The notes beneath the pieces were generated by a model. It did no database searches and was not told where the DNA came from. It worked only from the letters and a program-made list of their open reading frames with translations. A program made the position numbers and the translations under genes. DNA of 64,000 nucleotides from Streptacidiphilus jeojiense (GTDB lineage: Bacteria > Actinomycetota > Actinomycetes > Streptomycetales > Streptomycetaceae), in the NCBI RefSeq assembly GCF_000719095.1, contig NZ_JOEH01000006.1, positions 1 to 64,000 on the forward strand, in the 5' to 3' direction. Below are positions 45,371 through 54,730 of the stretch, one piece after another (the stretch's first letter is position 1; each line of letters starts with the position of its first letter).

Positions 45371-47500
45371 ATGGGTGACTTCCCGAACATCGACACCGCC
45401 GAGCCGGTCGGCCCGATCTGGACCGGCGGCTTCCAGCAGACCGTGGTCAGCAAGGACGGCGTCGACTACACGCTCTCCTACCTCCCGGACAAGCACAACG
45501 ACCTGATGCAGCAGGCCGGGATGCCGCCGGTCTACTACTGGGTGCCGAACGGGGTGCGCCTGGCCCGGAAGCCCGACGGGGACTACGAGTTCTACTACCT
45601 GCACTTCGCCGGGGTGCAGACCGGCAGCACCACGGTCGGCGTGATCCCCGGGACGACCAGGGAGGTCACCGGCGGGGCGCTCTCCTTCACGATCACCTCG
45701 GCACCGCCGGACGGGGTCCTGGCGCAGGCGCACCAGCAGATCCTGGACACCTGGAAGGACAAGGGCGACCGCTACACCCGGTACCAGTCCTCGGCCCCCG
45801 CGCCCACCCTCGGCGACCCCGCCTTCTTCCGTCCCATGCCGATCGCCTCCAACATCGTCAGCGTCACCAACGCCAGCATGAACCCCGACGGCTCGCTCAC
45901 CACGGCCGGCGGCACCGACCCCTTCTTCTGGAAGATGCAGGGCCAGGGCCCCGGCGCCACCGACCCGGTCGCCGACAACTCCTTCACCTGCATGATGGGC
46001 TCGGTGTCCGCGGAGATCGTCGCCGCCGGCTTCAAGGCCAACCAGAGCGTCATCGCCGTCATCGAGAACCTGCAGGTCCCGCTGTGGGCGCCGATCACCT
46101 CACTGACCATGACCTCCGACTGGGAGCGGGTCTTCTCGCACCTCTCCACCGCCGTGCACGCCCAGTACTTCTGGGCCTCCGCGGACGTGAAGACCACCTG
46201 GAACTACCTGCGCACCACCGGCGCGATCAAGGTGAACCTGGAGATCGACCGCACCCTGCAGGGGGCGGACGACCAGGAGAAGACCGTCGAGAAGTTCATC
46301 GACATGCTCATCCCGCTCTGGATGGACCAGGCCAAGCAGGTCATCTTCCAGCCGATGCCCACCGTCCCGGACGCGCAGGCCCCCTCCGGCGGCAGCGGCT
46401 GCTTCGGCACCGGCTGGGGCCTGGGCGTGGGGGTGTCGCTGGACTTCCGGCACGACCAGGTCGACATCGCCAACAGTTTCCAGTTCACCTCGGACTCCCG
46501 CTACCTCCAGCCGCACACCATCGGCGGCGCCCTGGACGGCCTGGGTGACGTCCTCGCCCATGATCCGTCGGTCCTGCGGAAGTACTTCGGCGAGCTGTAC
46601 CTCGACGACTACGACCGCATGATCACCGTCGCCTGCAAGCCGGGCGTCAACTGGCCGGACCCGCAGCGGCACTGGGTCGGCGACCCGGTCGACTACGTCA
46701 GCGTGCAGATCGGCTACCCCAACACCGCCGGCAGCCTGCAGTGGAGCGGCACCACCTTCTCCCCGCCGAGCGACCCGTCGGCGGTCGTGCCCGCCAACCC
46801 CGCGCAGGGCCTGCCCACCGGCAGCCCCGGCTCGACCTCGCCGAGCTCCGCGCCCAGCGCCTACATCAGCTTCGCCGACGGCACGACGTCCTCCACCTGG
46901 TTCGCCCGGATGACCGAGAAGCAGGCCGTCGACGTGGCCAACCCGCCGCAGGGCTGGACCCCGGACAAGCTGTACGTGAAGCGCTCCATCGTCTTCAACC
47001 CGCCGGCCCCCGACACCGACAGCCCCTATCTGCGGCAGCGGGTCGAGGTGGGCCAGGTCCAGCTCGACCCGGGCGAGAACGGCACGCTCACCAACGACCT
47101 GGCCCAGGCCGTGAAGTGCGACCACGTCGGCGTGCTGAACGTCGGACCGATCGCCCTCGGCGGCCACCTCAGCGGGAACTGGACCGCCGACATCGCCCTC
47201 AAGCCGCAGGGCACCCGGCTGGACGGCACCTCCAGGGCCGACGACGTGGTGACCTTCTCCTTCACCGCGGACGACCAGCACACGGCCCGCTACTGGACCG
47301 TCTACACCGGACAGCCGGACTATCAGCCGCAGTTCAGCTACCGGGTCACCGTCTACCGCAATGCGGACATCGGCGACGCGGCACCGCCCAACGACGGCTG
47401 GACCGGACCCTGGATCGAGGCCACCTCCGGCAACGGCGCGTTCACCGCGCTCCCGCCCAGGGTCGGCGAACCCGGCGTCACCGAGACCAACCCGCGATGA
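45371..47500 (+). CDS. Large protein of unknown family (709 aa)
   Basis: Starts 3 bp after the lysozyme-like gene and overlaps the next gene by 4 bp. The protein has no signal peptide, no membrane helix and only a few cysteines, and reads as beta-rich with many Trp, Tyr, Asp and Pro. Recognisable segments: an N-terminal sheet (PIWTGGFQQTVVSKDGVDYTLSYLPD), a central stretch VEKFIDMLIPLWMDQAKQVIF that could be amphipathic, a Gly-rich patch SGGSGCFGTGWGLGVGVSLDF, a Ser/Pro linker (about 475-500), and a C-terminal beta domain with SFTADDQHTARYWTVYTGQPDY. I recognise no family. It might be a structural or effector protein acting with the lysozyme-like partner. Confidence 0.75.
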   Translation: MGDFPNIDTAEPVGPIWTGGFQQTVVSKDGVDYTLSYLPDKHNDLMQQAGMPPVYYWVPNGVRLARKPDGDYEFYYLHFAGVQTGSTTVGVIPGTTREVTGGALSFTITSAPPDGVLAQAHQQILDTWKDKGDRYTRYQSSAPAPTLGDPAFFRPMPIASNIVSVTNASMNPDGSLTTAGGTDPFFWKMQGQGPGATDPVADNSFTCMMGSVSAEIVAAGFKANQSVIAVIENLQVPLWAPITSLTMTSDWERVFSHLSTAVHAQYFWASADVKTTWNYLRTTGAIKVNLEIDRTLQGADDQEKTVEKFIDMLIPLWMDQAKQVIFQPMPTVPDAQAPSGGSGCFGTGWGLGVGVSLDFRHDQVDIANSFQFTSDSRYLQPHTIGGALDGLGDVLAHDPSVLRKYFGELYLDDYDRMITVACKPGVNWPDPQRHWVGDPVDYVSVQIGYPNTAGSLQWSGTTFSPPSDPSAVVPANPAQGLPTGSPGSTSPSSAPSAYISFADGTTSSTWFARMTEKQAVDVANPPQGWTPDKLYVKRSIVFNPPAPDTDSPYLRQRVEVGQVQLDPGENGTLTNDLAQAVKCDHVGVLNVGPIALGGHLSGNWTADIALKPQGTRLDGTSRADDVVTFSFTADDQHTARYWTVYTGQPDYQPQFSYRVTVYRNADIGDAAPPNDGWTGPWIEATSGNGAFTALPPRVGEPGVTETNPR

Positions 47501-49524
47501 GGATCCGACCGCTGCTGACGCAGCCGCTACTGACCCAGGCGCAGACCGCGGTGGTGCGCGACGCCTCCCCGCCCGACGACGGCAACCCGGGCGGGCCGAA
47601 GCTGCCCGGCAGCGACCCGGACGGGTTCGACGTTTTGGAGGACATCTACCTCGGCTGGTTCAGCTGGTACCTGCCGACCTTCCGCATCGTCGCGCCGACG
47701 GCGCAGAGCCAGTGGCCGCAGAGCCCCTTCGGCTACACCTTCGTCACCGGTCACGCAGCGGACGGCGAACCGAGCCTCGCCGCCACCATCACCGTGCAGC
47801 TCCAGTCCTTCCTCAGCGACGCGACCAAGGCGAAGATCTCCGACCTCGGCCACTGCGCGCCGATCCCGCTGGACGGTTTCCAGGCCGTCATCGACATCCC
47901 CTACGTGGACGAGGTCAAGGGCAGCCTGACCACCACCTCGGTCGCGGCCTCCCGGACCACCCAGGACGGGGACACCCGCACCCTGGTCTTCGAGGTGGCC
48001 GGAGACCTGGCCCGGGCGGCGTACGGAAGCCTCTCGCGGCCCGGGTACCAGCCGGTTCCGCTGCGGCTGCGGACCAGCGTCACCTTCACCGCCTACTGGT
48101 GGGACTGGCTGCTGCCGCCGCGCGGGACCTCGGCGGAGCTGGTGGCTGCGGACGGCGTCCGGCTCGCGCCGGAGCGTGTTCCGCCGGTCTCCGACGGCGG
48201 CGACGACCCGGTGGGCAGCTGGGACCGCGTCTCGACCGGGCAGAGCCGCAGCCTGGACCTCCTGGTCCCGTGCACCGACTACGGCCGGCTCTACCTCGAC
48301 ACCACCGACCCGGCCAAGCCGGTCCCGATCGGCTGCCAGGACGGCATGGCCCTGGGCCGACTCCCCGACAAGCTTTACACCGCCCTGGACGAACTGGCCA
48401 CCGCGGACTACGAGGTGCTCGCCTCGCTCACCCGGCCGGCCGTCTACCTGGTGCTCCCGCGCCGCTACCGGGTCGGCCGGGCGGACCCCGGACACCCCGG
48501 AGTCCAGGACTGGAGCCCACTGATCCGCTGGATCGAGGTGTTCGACGCCACCCACGACGGGGGCCTGCCCTGCCGGCTGCAGGCGAGCCTGCAGCCGGAC
48601 CTGCGCCACGCCCAACTGGCCGACCTGAGTGCGGTACTGGCAGTCCGTGCGGGGCGCCGGCCGACCCTGCTGCTGCCCACCGACTACGGCTCGGGAATGT
48701 CGGCCCTCACCGTGACCGGGTGGAATGCGAGCACTCCGGTGCAGGCGACGGTCTCCGGCAGCTCCCTCCAGATCAGCGCCGAGCTGAACTACACGGACGC
48801 CGTGGTCGTCAACGCGATGCTCGGATCCGCCGCCGCGGAGGGGCAGTTGGTGGGCAATGCCGCCTTCGCCCTCAGCGACGGCAGCAGCATCGGCCCGGTC
48901 GAGCTGCACGTGGACGTGGTCCACCTGACCGGGCCCTGGCCGGCCGGTCCGGTGTCGGCGAGCGGCGACGGCACCACGGCCACCGTGCAGAACCACGCGG
49001 AGACCGCGGCCACCCTCAGCCGGCTGCTGGAGACCCTGGCCGACGGCTCCAGCCGGCTCGTGGCGGGCGGCCTGGCCGTGGCGGTGCCCGGCGGTGGTGG
49101 TACGGCGGCCGTCCCGGCCGTCTCCTCGACGGGGGCGCTGCTCACGGCCGACTACGCCCTGGCCGACTCCACCCCGGCCGTCATCGACCAACAGCGGCTC
49201 TACATCGAGGACCTGCACACCACCATCACCCTGGTCAACGACGCGAAGATGGGGGCCGACGGCATCACCGGCGTGGACGTCAGGGCCCGGCTGGACGGGG
49301 ACACCCAGAGCCTCTCCTTCGCCCTCGCCCCCGACACGCCCATGTTCCAGATCGACCTGGTGCAACCACTGGTGGCGGACCGTCAGGCCGATTCCGGCCT
49401 GCTCCACCTCGGCGCCACCGTGCACCGGGCCGGTCAACCGGACACCAGCACCGGAGACTTCACCGCCGATCTGCACCAGGGGGTGATCCTCCGGCTCTCC
49501 AGCGTGCTGGCCACGCCGCCCTGA
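47497..49524 (+). CDS. Large protein of unknown family (675 aa)
   Basis: ATG at 47497 overlaps the stop of the 709-residue gene, so translation is coupled. The protein lacks a signal peptide and membrane helices. After a flexible N-terminus (about 40 residues, Asp/Pro/Gly-rich) comes DGFDVLEDIYLGWFSWYLPTFRIVAPTAQSQ, then alternating beta segments, for example VTFTAYWWDWLLPPRGT and YEVLASLTRPAVYLVLPRRYRVGRADPG. The C-terminal third has evenly spaced sheet motifs (LYIEDLHTTITLVNDAK, GVDVRARLDGDTQSLSFALAPD). It resembles its upstream neighbour in style but I see no clear sequence repeat between them. No family is recognised. Confidence 0.75.
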   Translation: MRIRPLLTQPLLTQAQTAVVRDASPPDDGNPGGPKLPGSDPDGFDVLEDIYLGWFSWYLPTFRIVAPTAQSQWPQSPFGYTFVTGHAADGEPSLAATITVQLQSFLSDATKAKISDLGHCAPIPLDGFQAVIDIPYVDEVKGSLTTTSVAASRTTQDGDTRTLVFEVAGDLARAAYGSLSRPGYQPVPLRLRTSVTFTAYWWDWLLPPRGTSAELVAADGVRLAPERVPPVSDGGDDPVGSWDRVSTGQSRSLDLLVPCTDYGRLYLDTTDPAKPVPIGCQDGMALGRLPDKLYTALDELATADYEVLASLTRPAVYLVLPRRYRVGRADPGHPGVQDWSPLIRWIEVFDATHDGGLPCRLQASLQPDLRHAQLADLSAVLAVRAGRRPTLLLPTDYGSGMSALTVTGWNASTPVQATVSGSSLQISAELNYTDAVVVNAMLGSAAAEGQLVGNAAFALSDGSSIGPVELHVDVVHLTGPWPAGPVSASGDGTTATVQNHAETAATLSRLLETLADGSSRLVAGGLAVAVPGGGGTAAVPAVSSTGALLTADYALADSTPAVIDQQRLYIEDLHTTITLVNDAKMGADGITGVDVRARLDGDTQSLSFALAPDTPMFQIDLVQPLVADRQADSGLLHLGATVHRAGQPDTSTGDFTADLHQGVILRLSSVLATPP

Positions 49525-49543
49525 GGAGGTCCGCCCAGCCCTG

Positions 49544-51121
49544 CTACCGGCGCGGGGAGTAGCGGAACCAGGGGAAGTCGGCGTGGTTCGGGGAGTCCGG
49601 GGCGCCGTGGGAGCTGGCGTAGAGGCCGATGTAGGCGCCGGTGAAACCGCCCGCGGTGCGGGTGCTCAGCACGGTGGCGTCGGCCTCGGCGAACTCCCGG
49701 TCCTGGTACCGGAAGCGGAGCCGCAGGCCGTCGGCGCGGACGGTCAGCCGCAGCGGGGTGCCGGCCGGGACGGCGCTGGTGGTGGCCAGCAGGGTCTCCT
49801 TGCCGGCGCGGCGTTCGATGAGGGTGAGGACCGGGTCCAGCTGTCCGTCGGCGCCGAGCAGCAGGCGGAGTTGGTGGTCCTCGTCCTGGAACAGCACCAG
49901 GCCGGCCGCCTCGCCGGGCGCGGCCGGGGTGAAGTCGAGCAGGGTCTCGGCCTCGAAGGCGTGGTGCTGCAACCGGCGGGCGACGAAGGCGGGGCAGACG
50001 CGTTCGGTGATCGTCTCCGGCAGCAGCGGCAGGCGCAGGCCCGTGCCCGGCAGTTGGTGGACCGGCCGGTACGGGGTGCGCAGCAGGTTCCAGTGCGGGG
50101 CCAGTGCGGGGGCGGCGAAGTCGTCGGTCTCGGCGGGCGGGGCCGCCTCCGGGTCGGCCGCGTCCGGGAGCCGGATCTCCAGCCGGGGCTCCACCTGGCC
50201 GACGCCGGGGGAGAACAGCGGCCAGCCGTCCTGCCAGTCGACCCGGGCCAGGAAGGTCTCCCGGCCCAGCAGTTCGTGCGGTTCGCCGTCCGGGCCCGGC
50301 AGTGGGCGGGTGGCCAGCAGCACCGCGTACCAGTCGCCGTACTGGGTCTGCACCAGGTCGGCGTGGCCGACGGCGCCGACCGGCTGCCCCGGGCCCAGGT
50401 GACGGTGGGTCAGCAGCGGGTTGCGCGGGCAGTTCCGGTACGGGCCGGTGATCCGGTCGGCCCTGGCCGCGGTGATCGCGTGGTTCTGTTCGGTGCCGCC
50501 CTCGGCCAGCAGCAGCAGGTAGCCGCCGTCGTGGCGGTAGAGGTGCGGCCCTTCGGCCCAGACGGCGTCGACCAGGGCGCCGGAGAAGAGGACGCTCTCG
50601 GGGCCGGTGAACCGCCAGTCGCCGCCCGCCTCGATCGGGCGCAGCCAGATCTCGGTGCGGCCCTCGGGCTCGGCGCCGGGTATCTGCCGGGTGCCCAGCA
50701 GGTACGCGGAGCCGTCCTCGTCGAAGAAGAGCGAGGGGTCGAAACCGGGCGCCTCCGGCAGCCAGACCGGGTCGGTCCAGGGGCCGGCCGGGTCCTCCGC
50801 GGAGACCACGAAGTTGCCCTGCCGCCCCGGCAGGGTGCCGTCCACCAGGGTGCAGACGACGTGGAAGCGGCTGCCGTCGTGCCGGATGGTGGGCGCGTAC
50901 AGCCCGCCGGAGGGGCGCACCCGGTCCAGCGGGAGCTGCCCGGGACGGTCCAGCACGTGCCCGACCGGCTGCCAGTGCACCAGGTCCCTGCTGTGGTGCA
51001 GCGGCAGGCCGGGGAAGTACTGGAAGGAGGAGTTGACCAGGTAGTAGTCCTCGCCGACGCGGCAGATGCTGGGGTCCGGGTGGAAGCCGGGCAGCAGCGG
51101 GTTCCGGGCGGTCGTCGGCAT
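49544..51121 (-). CDS. GH43 beta-xylosidase/alpha-L-arabinofuranosidase
   Basis: A 525-residue intracellular glycosidase (no signal peptide). The five-bladed propeller begins NPLLPGFHPDPSICRVGEDYYLVNSSF, with the catalytic base Asp16 in HPDPS. Later blocks are FDPSLFFDEDGSAYLLG and VWAEGPHLYRHDGGYLLLLAEGG, which carries the general-acid Glu. The C-terminal third (about 330-525) is the beta-sandwich of the XynB-type GH43 enzymes. It should release xylose or arabinose from short oligosaccharides. It lies 81 bp after the LacI gene on the same strand and is probably co-transcribed with it, next to the transporter operon. Confidence 0.92.
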   Translation of the reverse strand: MPTTARNPLLPGFHPDPSICRVGEDYYLVNSSFQYFPGLPLHHSRDLVHWQPVGHVLDRPGQLPLDRVRPSGGLYAPTIRHDGSRFHVVCTLVDGTLPGRQGNFVVSAEDPAGPWTDPVWLPEAPGFDPSLFFDEDGSAYLLGTRQIPGAEPEGRTEIWLRPIEAGGDWRFTGPESVLFSGALVDAVWAEGPHLYRHDGGYLLLLAEGGTEQNHAITAARADRITGPYRNCPRNPLLTHRHLGPGQPVGAVGHADLVQTQYGDWYAVLLATRPLPGPDGEPHELLGRETFLARVDWQDGWPLFSPGVGQVEPRLEIRLPDAADPEAAPPAETDDFAAPALAPHWNLLRTPYRPVHQLPGTGLRLPLLPETITERVCPAFVARRLQHHAFEAETLLDFTPAAPGEAAGLVLFQDEDHQLRLLLGADGQLDPVLTLIERRAGKETLLATTSAVPAGTPLRLTVRADGLRLRFRYQDREFAEADATVLSTRTAGGFTGAYIGLYASSHGAPDSPNHADFPWFRYSPRR

Positions 51122-51202
51122 GGCGGCAGGTACCTCGGTTCGGGCGGTGGCGGCAGTGGCGGCGTTGGTGGTGGTGGCAGTGGCGGGTGGCGCGGCCGGT
51201 GC

Positions 51203-52255
51203 TCAGGCTGCCGGGGGAGCGGTGCTGCTGCGCTCGACCAGCCGGGTGGCCAGGTCGAGCTGGCGGGTGGCCGGGGCCTCGCCCCGGGCCAGGTCCAGGA
51301 CCAGCCGGATGGCCGACTCGGCCATCTCCACCAGCGGCTGGCGGACCGTGGTCAGCGGCGGGCCGACCCAGCGGGCCAGCGGCAGGTCGTCGAAGCCGAT
51401 CACGCTGAGGTCGTCCGGGATGCGCAGCCCCAGTTCGCGGGCGGCCTCGTAGAGGCCGAGCGCCTGGAGGTCGTTGCCGGTGCAGATCGCGGTCGGCCGG
51501 TCCGGCCTGGCGAGCAGTTCCAGTCCCGCGGTGTAGCCGGTCTCGTGGTGGAAGTCGCCCTCGGCGACCAGGCTCTCGTCGAAGGGCACCCCGGCGGTGT
51601 CCAGCGCCGCCCGGTAGCCGTCCACCCGGGCCCGGCTGCACATCATCCGGGCCGGGCCGCTGATCACGCCGATCCTGCGGTGTCCCAGCTCCAGCAGGTG
51701 GCGGGCGGCGCTGAGGCCGCCCTGCCAGTTGGTGGCGCCGATGGCGGGCACGTCGGGGCCCGGGTCGCCGGCCGGGTCTATCACCACGTAGGGGATCCCG
51801 CGGCTGGTCAGCTGGTCGCGCTGGGCCTGGTCCAGGTCGGAGAGGACCAGGATCACCCCGACCGGGCGGCGGGCCAGCACCGCGTCGACCCAGCTCTGCC
51901 CGGGGCTGAGCCGTCCGGCCGACTCCGAGACGACCAGCGACAGGCCCTCGGTGCGGGCGACGGCCTCGACCCCGCGGATGACCTCCATCGCCCAGGGGCT
52001 CTCCAGCTCGTGGAAGACCAGGTCGAGCAGGGAGGACGGGGCGGGGCCGCTGCGCCGGCGCGGCTGGTACTCGTGCTGCTGCAGGAGCTCCTCGACCCGG
52101 AGCCGGGTGGCGGGCGCCACATCCGATCGTCCGTTGAGAACCTTCGAAACTGTCGGAGCGGATACACCCGCGGCACGGGCGATCTCAGCGAGCGTGGCTC
52201 CGGTCGGGGAGGAGCCGTTCTCGCTGCGCAGGCGGGGTTCTCGGGCGGTGCTCAT
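51203..52255 (-). CDS. LacI-family regulator of the xylo-oligosaccharide locus
   Basis: A 350-residue regulator. The LacI DNA-binding domain (about 20-70) reads TLAEIARAAGVSAPTVSKVLNGRSDVAPATRLRVEELL, followed by the periplasmic-binding-like sensor with GRTSVIxx-type segments such as PTAICTGNDLQALGLYEAA and DDLSVIGFDDLPLARWV. Start ATG at 52255 is chosen because it gives the family length; the longer reading to 52375 would run through the operator. It is divergent from the sugar-binding-protein gene, with CGAAACATTCG and a second palindrome between them, and is comparable to BxlR of Streptomyces. Confidence 0.92.
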   Translation of the reverse strand: MSTAREPRLRSENGSSPTGATLAEIARAAGVSAPTVSKVLNGRSDVAPATRLRVEELLQQHEYQPRRRSGPAPSSLLDLVFHELESPWAMEVIRGVEAVARTEGLSLVVSESAGRLSPGQSWVDAVLARRPVGVILVLSDLDQAQRDQLTSRGIPYVVIDPAGDPGPDVPAIGATNWQGGLSAARHLLELGHRRIGVISGPARMMCSRARVDGYRAALDTAGVPFDESLVAEGDFHHETGYTAGLELLARPDRPTAICTGNDLQALGLYEAARELGLRIPDDLSVIGFDDLPLARWVGPPLTTVRQPLVEMAESAIRLVLDLARGEAPATRQLDLATRLVERSSTAPPAA

Positions 52256-52353
52256 GGCGGAGATGCTAGCGGATCGTGACCAAAACGGGAACGAGATCCG
52301 AACGGACCTCTCTTGACGTCGATCGCAACCGCCGCTTAAGTTCCCCGTAATCA

Positions 52354-52378
52354 TTCGGAATTTGCTCCGAAACATTCG
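52354..52378. promoter_or_regulatory. LacI operator region of the xylo-oligosaccharide operon
   Basis: CGAAACATTCG (52368-52378) differs at one position from CGAAANTTTCG, the BxlR/XlnR-type operator of Streptomyces. It overlaps a second palindrome, TTCGGA-N6-TCCGAA (52354-52371). Both lie directly upstream of the binding-protein start and between divergent genes. Confidence 0.6.
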
Positions 52379-52395
52379 ACACGAAGGTGTGTGTG

Positions 52396-53721
52396 ATGGC
52401 GATCAGGTCGAACGGTGCTCGGCAGGGGAGTCGACGGGCTGTCAGAACCACCGCGATGGTGGGGGCGGTCTGTCTCGGTCTGCTGACCGCAGCCTGCGGC
52501 TCCGGCTCCGGCTCGGGGTCGAGCTCCGGCGGTGGCACGCTGACCGCGTACGTCTACGGCGACGGCGCCGTGAAGGTCCAGGAAGCGGCGGTCGCCGAGT
52601 TCAACAAGACCTCCAAGGTCAAGGTGAAGCTGGTCGAGATCCCCGGAGACTCGTACCAGAACAAGCTCAACGCGGTGATGAGCTCGCCCAACGCTCCGGA
52701 CCTGCTCTACAACTGGGGCGGCGGCAGCATCAAGCCCTTCGTGGACGCCGGCGAGCTGCTGGACCTGACCCCTTACCTGACCCAGGACTCCTCGTTCAAG
52801 AGCTCCTTCCTGCCCTCGGTGCTCGCGGCCGGCGCCATCGACGGCAAGAACTACGGCATACCCATGCGCGGCATGCAGCCGGTGGTGCTCTTCTACAACA
52901 AGACCCTGTTCACCCAGAACGGTCTGCAGGCCCCGACCACCTGGGCGGCGCTGCAGACGGCCATCACCACCCTGAAGGCCAAGAACATCACCCCGGTCGC
53001 GCTCGGCGGCGCCGACGCCTGGACCGAGCAGATGTGGCTGGAGGAACTGCTGGACCGGATCGCCGGGCCCTCGGTCTTCCAGAAGATCGCCGGCGGCGAC
53101 TCCTCCGCCTGGGGCGACCCGGCGGTGCTGAAGGCGGCCCAGACCGCGAAGCAGCTGATCGACGACGGCGCCTTCGGCAAGACCTTCACCGCCACCAGCT
53201 ACACCAACAACGCCGCCCCGACCCTGCTGGGCACCGGCAAGGCCGCGATGCAGCTGATGGGCACCTGGGACTACTCCAACCAGCTGGCCAACCACAAGGA
53301 GTTCGCCACCAAGGACGAGGGCTGGGTCAACTTCCCGACCGTCGACGGCGGCACCGGTGACGCGGCCGACGTGGTCGGCAACCCGACCAACTACTGGTCC
53401 GTCAACGCGCACACCAAGAACAAGGACGCCGCGGTCGCCTTCCTCAAGGCGATGGCCACCGCCGACTACGCCAACAAGCTGGTCGCCAACGGGGACGTCC
53501 CGGCCACCACCTCGGCCAAGGACCTGCTCTCCAGCTCGCCCAACCCGGCGTTCGCGCAGTTCCAGTACGACATGGTGCAGAAGGCCCCGTCCTTCCAGCT
53601 GTCCTGGGACCAGGCGCTGCCGGCCAAGCAGGCCACCCAGATGACCACCGAGATCGGCAAGCTCTTCGCCGGCCAGGTCAGCCCCGAGCAGTTCGTCACC
53701 GACATGAAGGCGCTCAAGTAA
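52396..53721 (+). CDS. Sugar-binding lipoprotein of ABC transporter (xylo-oligosaccharide type)
   Basis: A 441-residue extracellular binding protein. The signal peptide ends in the lipobox LLTAAC, followed by a Gly/Ser linker. The mature part shows the SBP_bac_1 pattern: YGDGAVKVQEAAVAEFNKTS, VKLVEIPGDSYQNKLNAVMSSPNAPDLLYNWGGG, VLFYNKTLFTQNGLQAPTTW and AMQLMGTWDYSNQLAN. ATG at 52396 is preferred to the GTG at 52387, which sits in the GAAGGTG binding site. It leads an operon with two permeases and a GH3 enzyme, as bxlE does in other streptomycetes. No ATPase gene is present, so the shared MsiK ATPase probably drives it. Confidence 0.93.
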   Translation: MAIRSNGARQGSRRAVRTTAMVGAVCLGLLTAACGSGSGSGSSSGGGTLTAYVYGDGAVKVQEAAVAEFNKTSKVKVKLVEIPGDSYQNKLNAVMSSPNAPDLLYNWGGGSIKPFVDAGELLDLTPYLTQDSSFKSSFLPSVLAAGAIDGKNYGIPMRGMQPVVLFYNKTLFTQNGLQAPTTWAALQTAITTLKAKNITPVALGGADAWTEQMWLEELLDRIAGPSVFQKIAGGDSSAWGDPAVLKAAQTAKQLIDDGAFGKTFTATSYTNNAAPTLLGTGKAAMQLMGTWDYSNQLANHKEFATKDEGWVNFPTVDGGTGDAADVVGNPTNYWSVNAHTKNKDAAVAFLKAMATADYANKLVANGDVPATTSAKDLLSSSPNPAFAQFQYDMVQKAPSFQLSWDQALPAKQATQMTTEIGKLFAGQVSPEQFVTDMKALK

Positions 53722-54728
53722 TGTCCAGTCAAGCTGAGGCCCGGCCCGCCAGTAAGGACGGCGGGCCGGGCCGGGCCCCGGCCGGTGCCCAGGGCTCCGA
53801 CGCCCGGGATGACGCCCCGCAGGGCCGCGTCCGCCGCAGTGTGGCCGCCCGGGTCGGGCGCCCCAGCCCCGGCTGGGCCGTGCCCGGCGTGCTGTTCTTC
53901 GCGGTCTTCGCGGTGGCCCCCATGGTCTACGCGGTCTACCTCTCCTTCTGCGGCAGCTGGGGCGGCCTGGGCACGCCGCACTTCTCCGGCCTGTCCAACT
54001 GGACCCGGCTGTTCCAGGACAGCGACGTCCGCCAGGCGACCGTGATCACGATCGTGCTGACCGTACTGAGCTGGGCCTTCCAGACCCCGGTCGCCCTGCT
54101 GCTCGGCGTCTGGGCGGCCGGCCGGGAGAAGAACCGGGCCGTGCTGTCGGCCGTCTTCTTCATCCCGCTGGTGCTGTCCACCACCGCCATCGCACTGCTC
54201 TTCAAGGCGATCCTGGACCCCAACTTCGGTCTGGCTACCACCATCGGGCCGTGGCTGGGCTTCCCCGACGGCAACATCATCGGCTCGTCCAACGGCGCGC
54301 TGATCGCGGTGGCCTTCGTCGGCGGCTGGCAGTTCATCCCCTTCCACACCCTGATCTACCAGGGCGGGGCGCGGCAGATCCCCGAGGTGCTGTACCAGGC
54401 GGCGTCCATCGACGGCTGCGGCCGCTGGCGCCAGTTCTTCCACATCACCCTGCCGCAGCTGCGGCACACGATCACCACCTCCTCGGTGCTGATCATCGTC
54501 GGCTCGCTCACCTCCTTCGAGACCGTCTTCCTGCTCACCCAGGGCGGCCCGGGCACCTCCAGCACCACGCTGTCCTACGGGATGTACCGGGAGGCCTTCC
54601 AGGGCTTCGACTTCGGCTACGCGAGCGCGCTCGGCACCGCCCTCGTCGTGGTCTCCACACTGCTGTCCCTGCTCATGGTCAAGTTCTCCGGCTTCGGGTC
54701 CATGCGCTCCACCCGGGAGGGGATGTGA
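53721..54728 (+). CDS. Sugar ABC transporter permease (MalF type)
   Basis: A 335-residue permease. A charged, Ala/Gly/Pro-rich cytoplasmic N-terminus (about 50 residues) is followed by six helices: VPGVLFFAVFAVAPMVYAVYLSF first, then others up to about residue 325. The EAA loop reads QIPEVLYQAASIDGCGRWRQFFHITLPQLRHTI, the ATPase-docking segment. Its ATG overlaps the stop of the binding-protein gene by one base (TAATG), so the two are translationally coupled. Confidence 0.93.
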   Translation: MSSQAEARPASKDGGPGRAPAGAQGSDARDDAPQGRVRRSVAARVGRPSPGWAVPGVLFFAVFAVAPMVYAVYLSFCGSWGGLGTPHFSGLSNWTRLFQDSDVRQATVITIVLTVLSWAFQTPVALLLGVWAAGREKNRAVLSAVFFIPLVLSTTAIALLFKAILDPNFGLATTIGPWLGFPDGNIIGSSNGALIAVAFVGGWQFIPFHTLIYQGGARQIPEVLYQAASIDGCGRWRQFFHITLPQLRHTITTSSVLIIVGSLTSFETVFLLTQGGPGTSSTTLSYGMYREAFQGFDFGYASALGTALVVVSTLLSLLMVKFSGFGSMRSTREGM

Positions 54729-54730
54729 CG

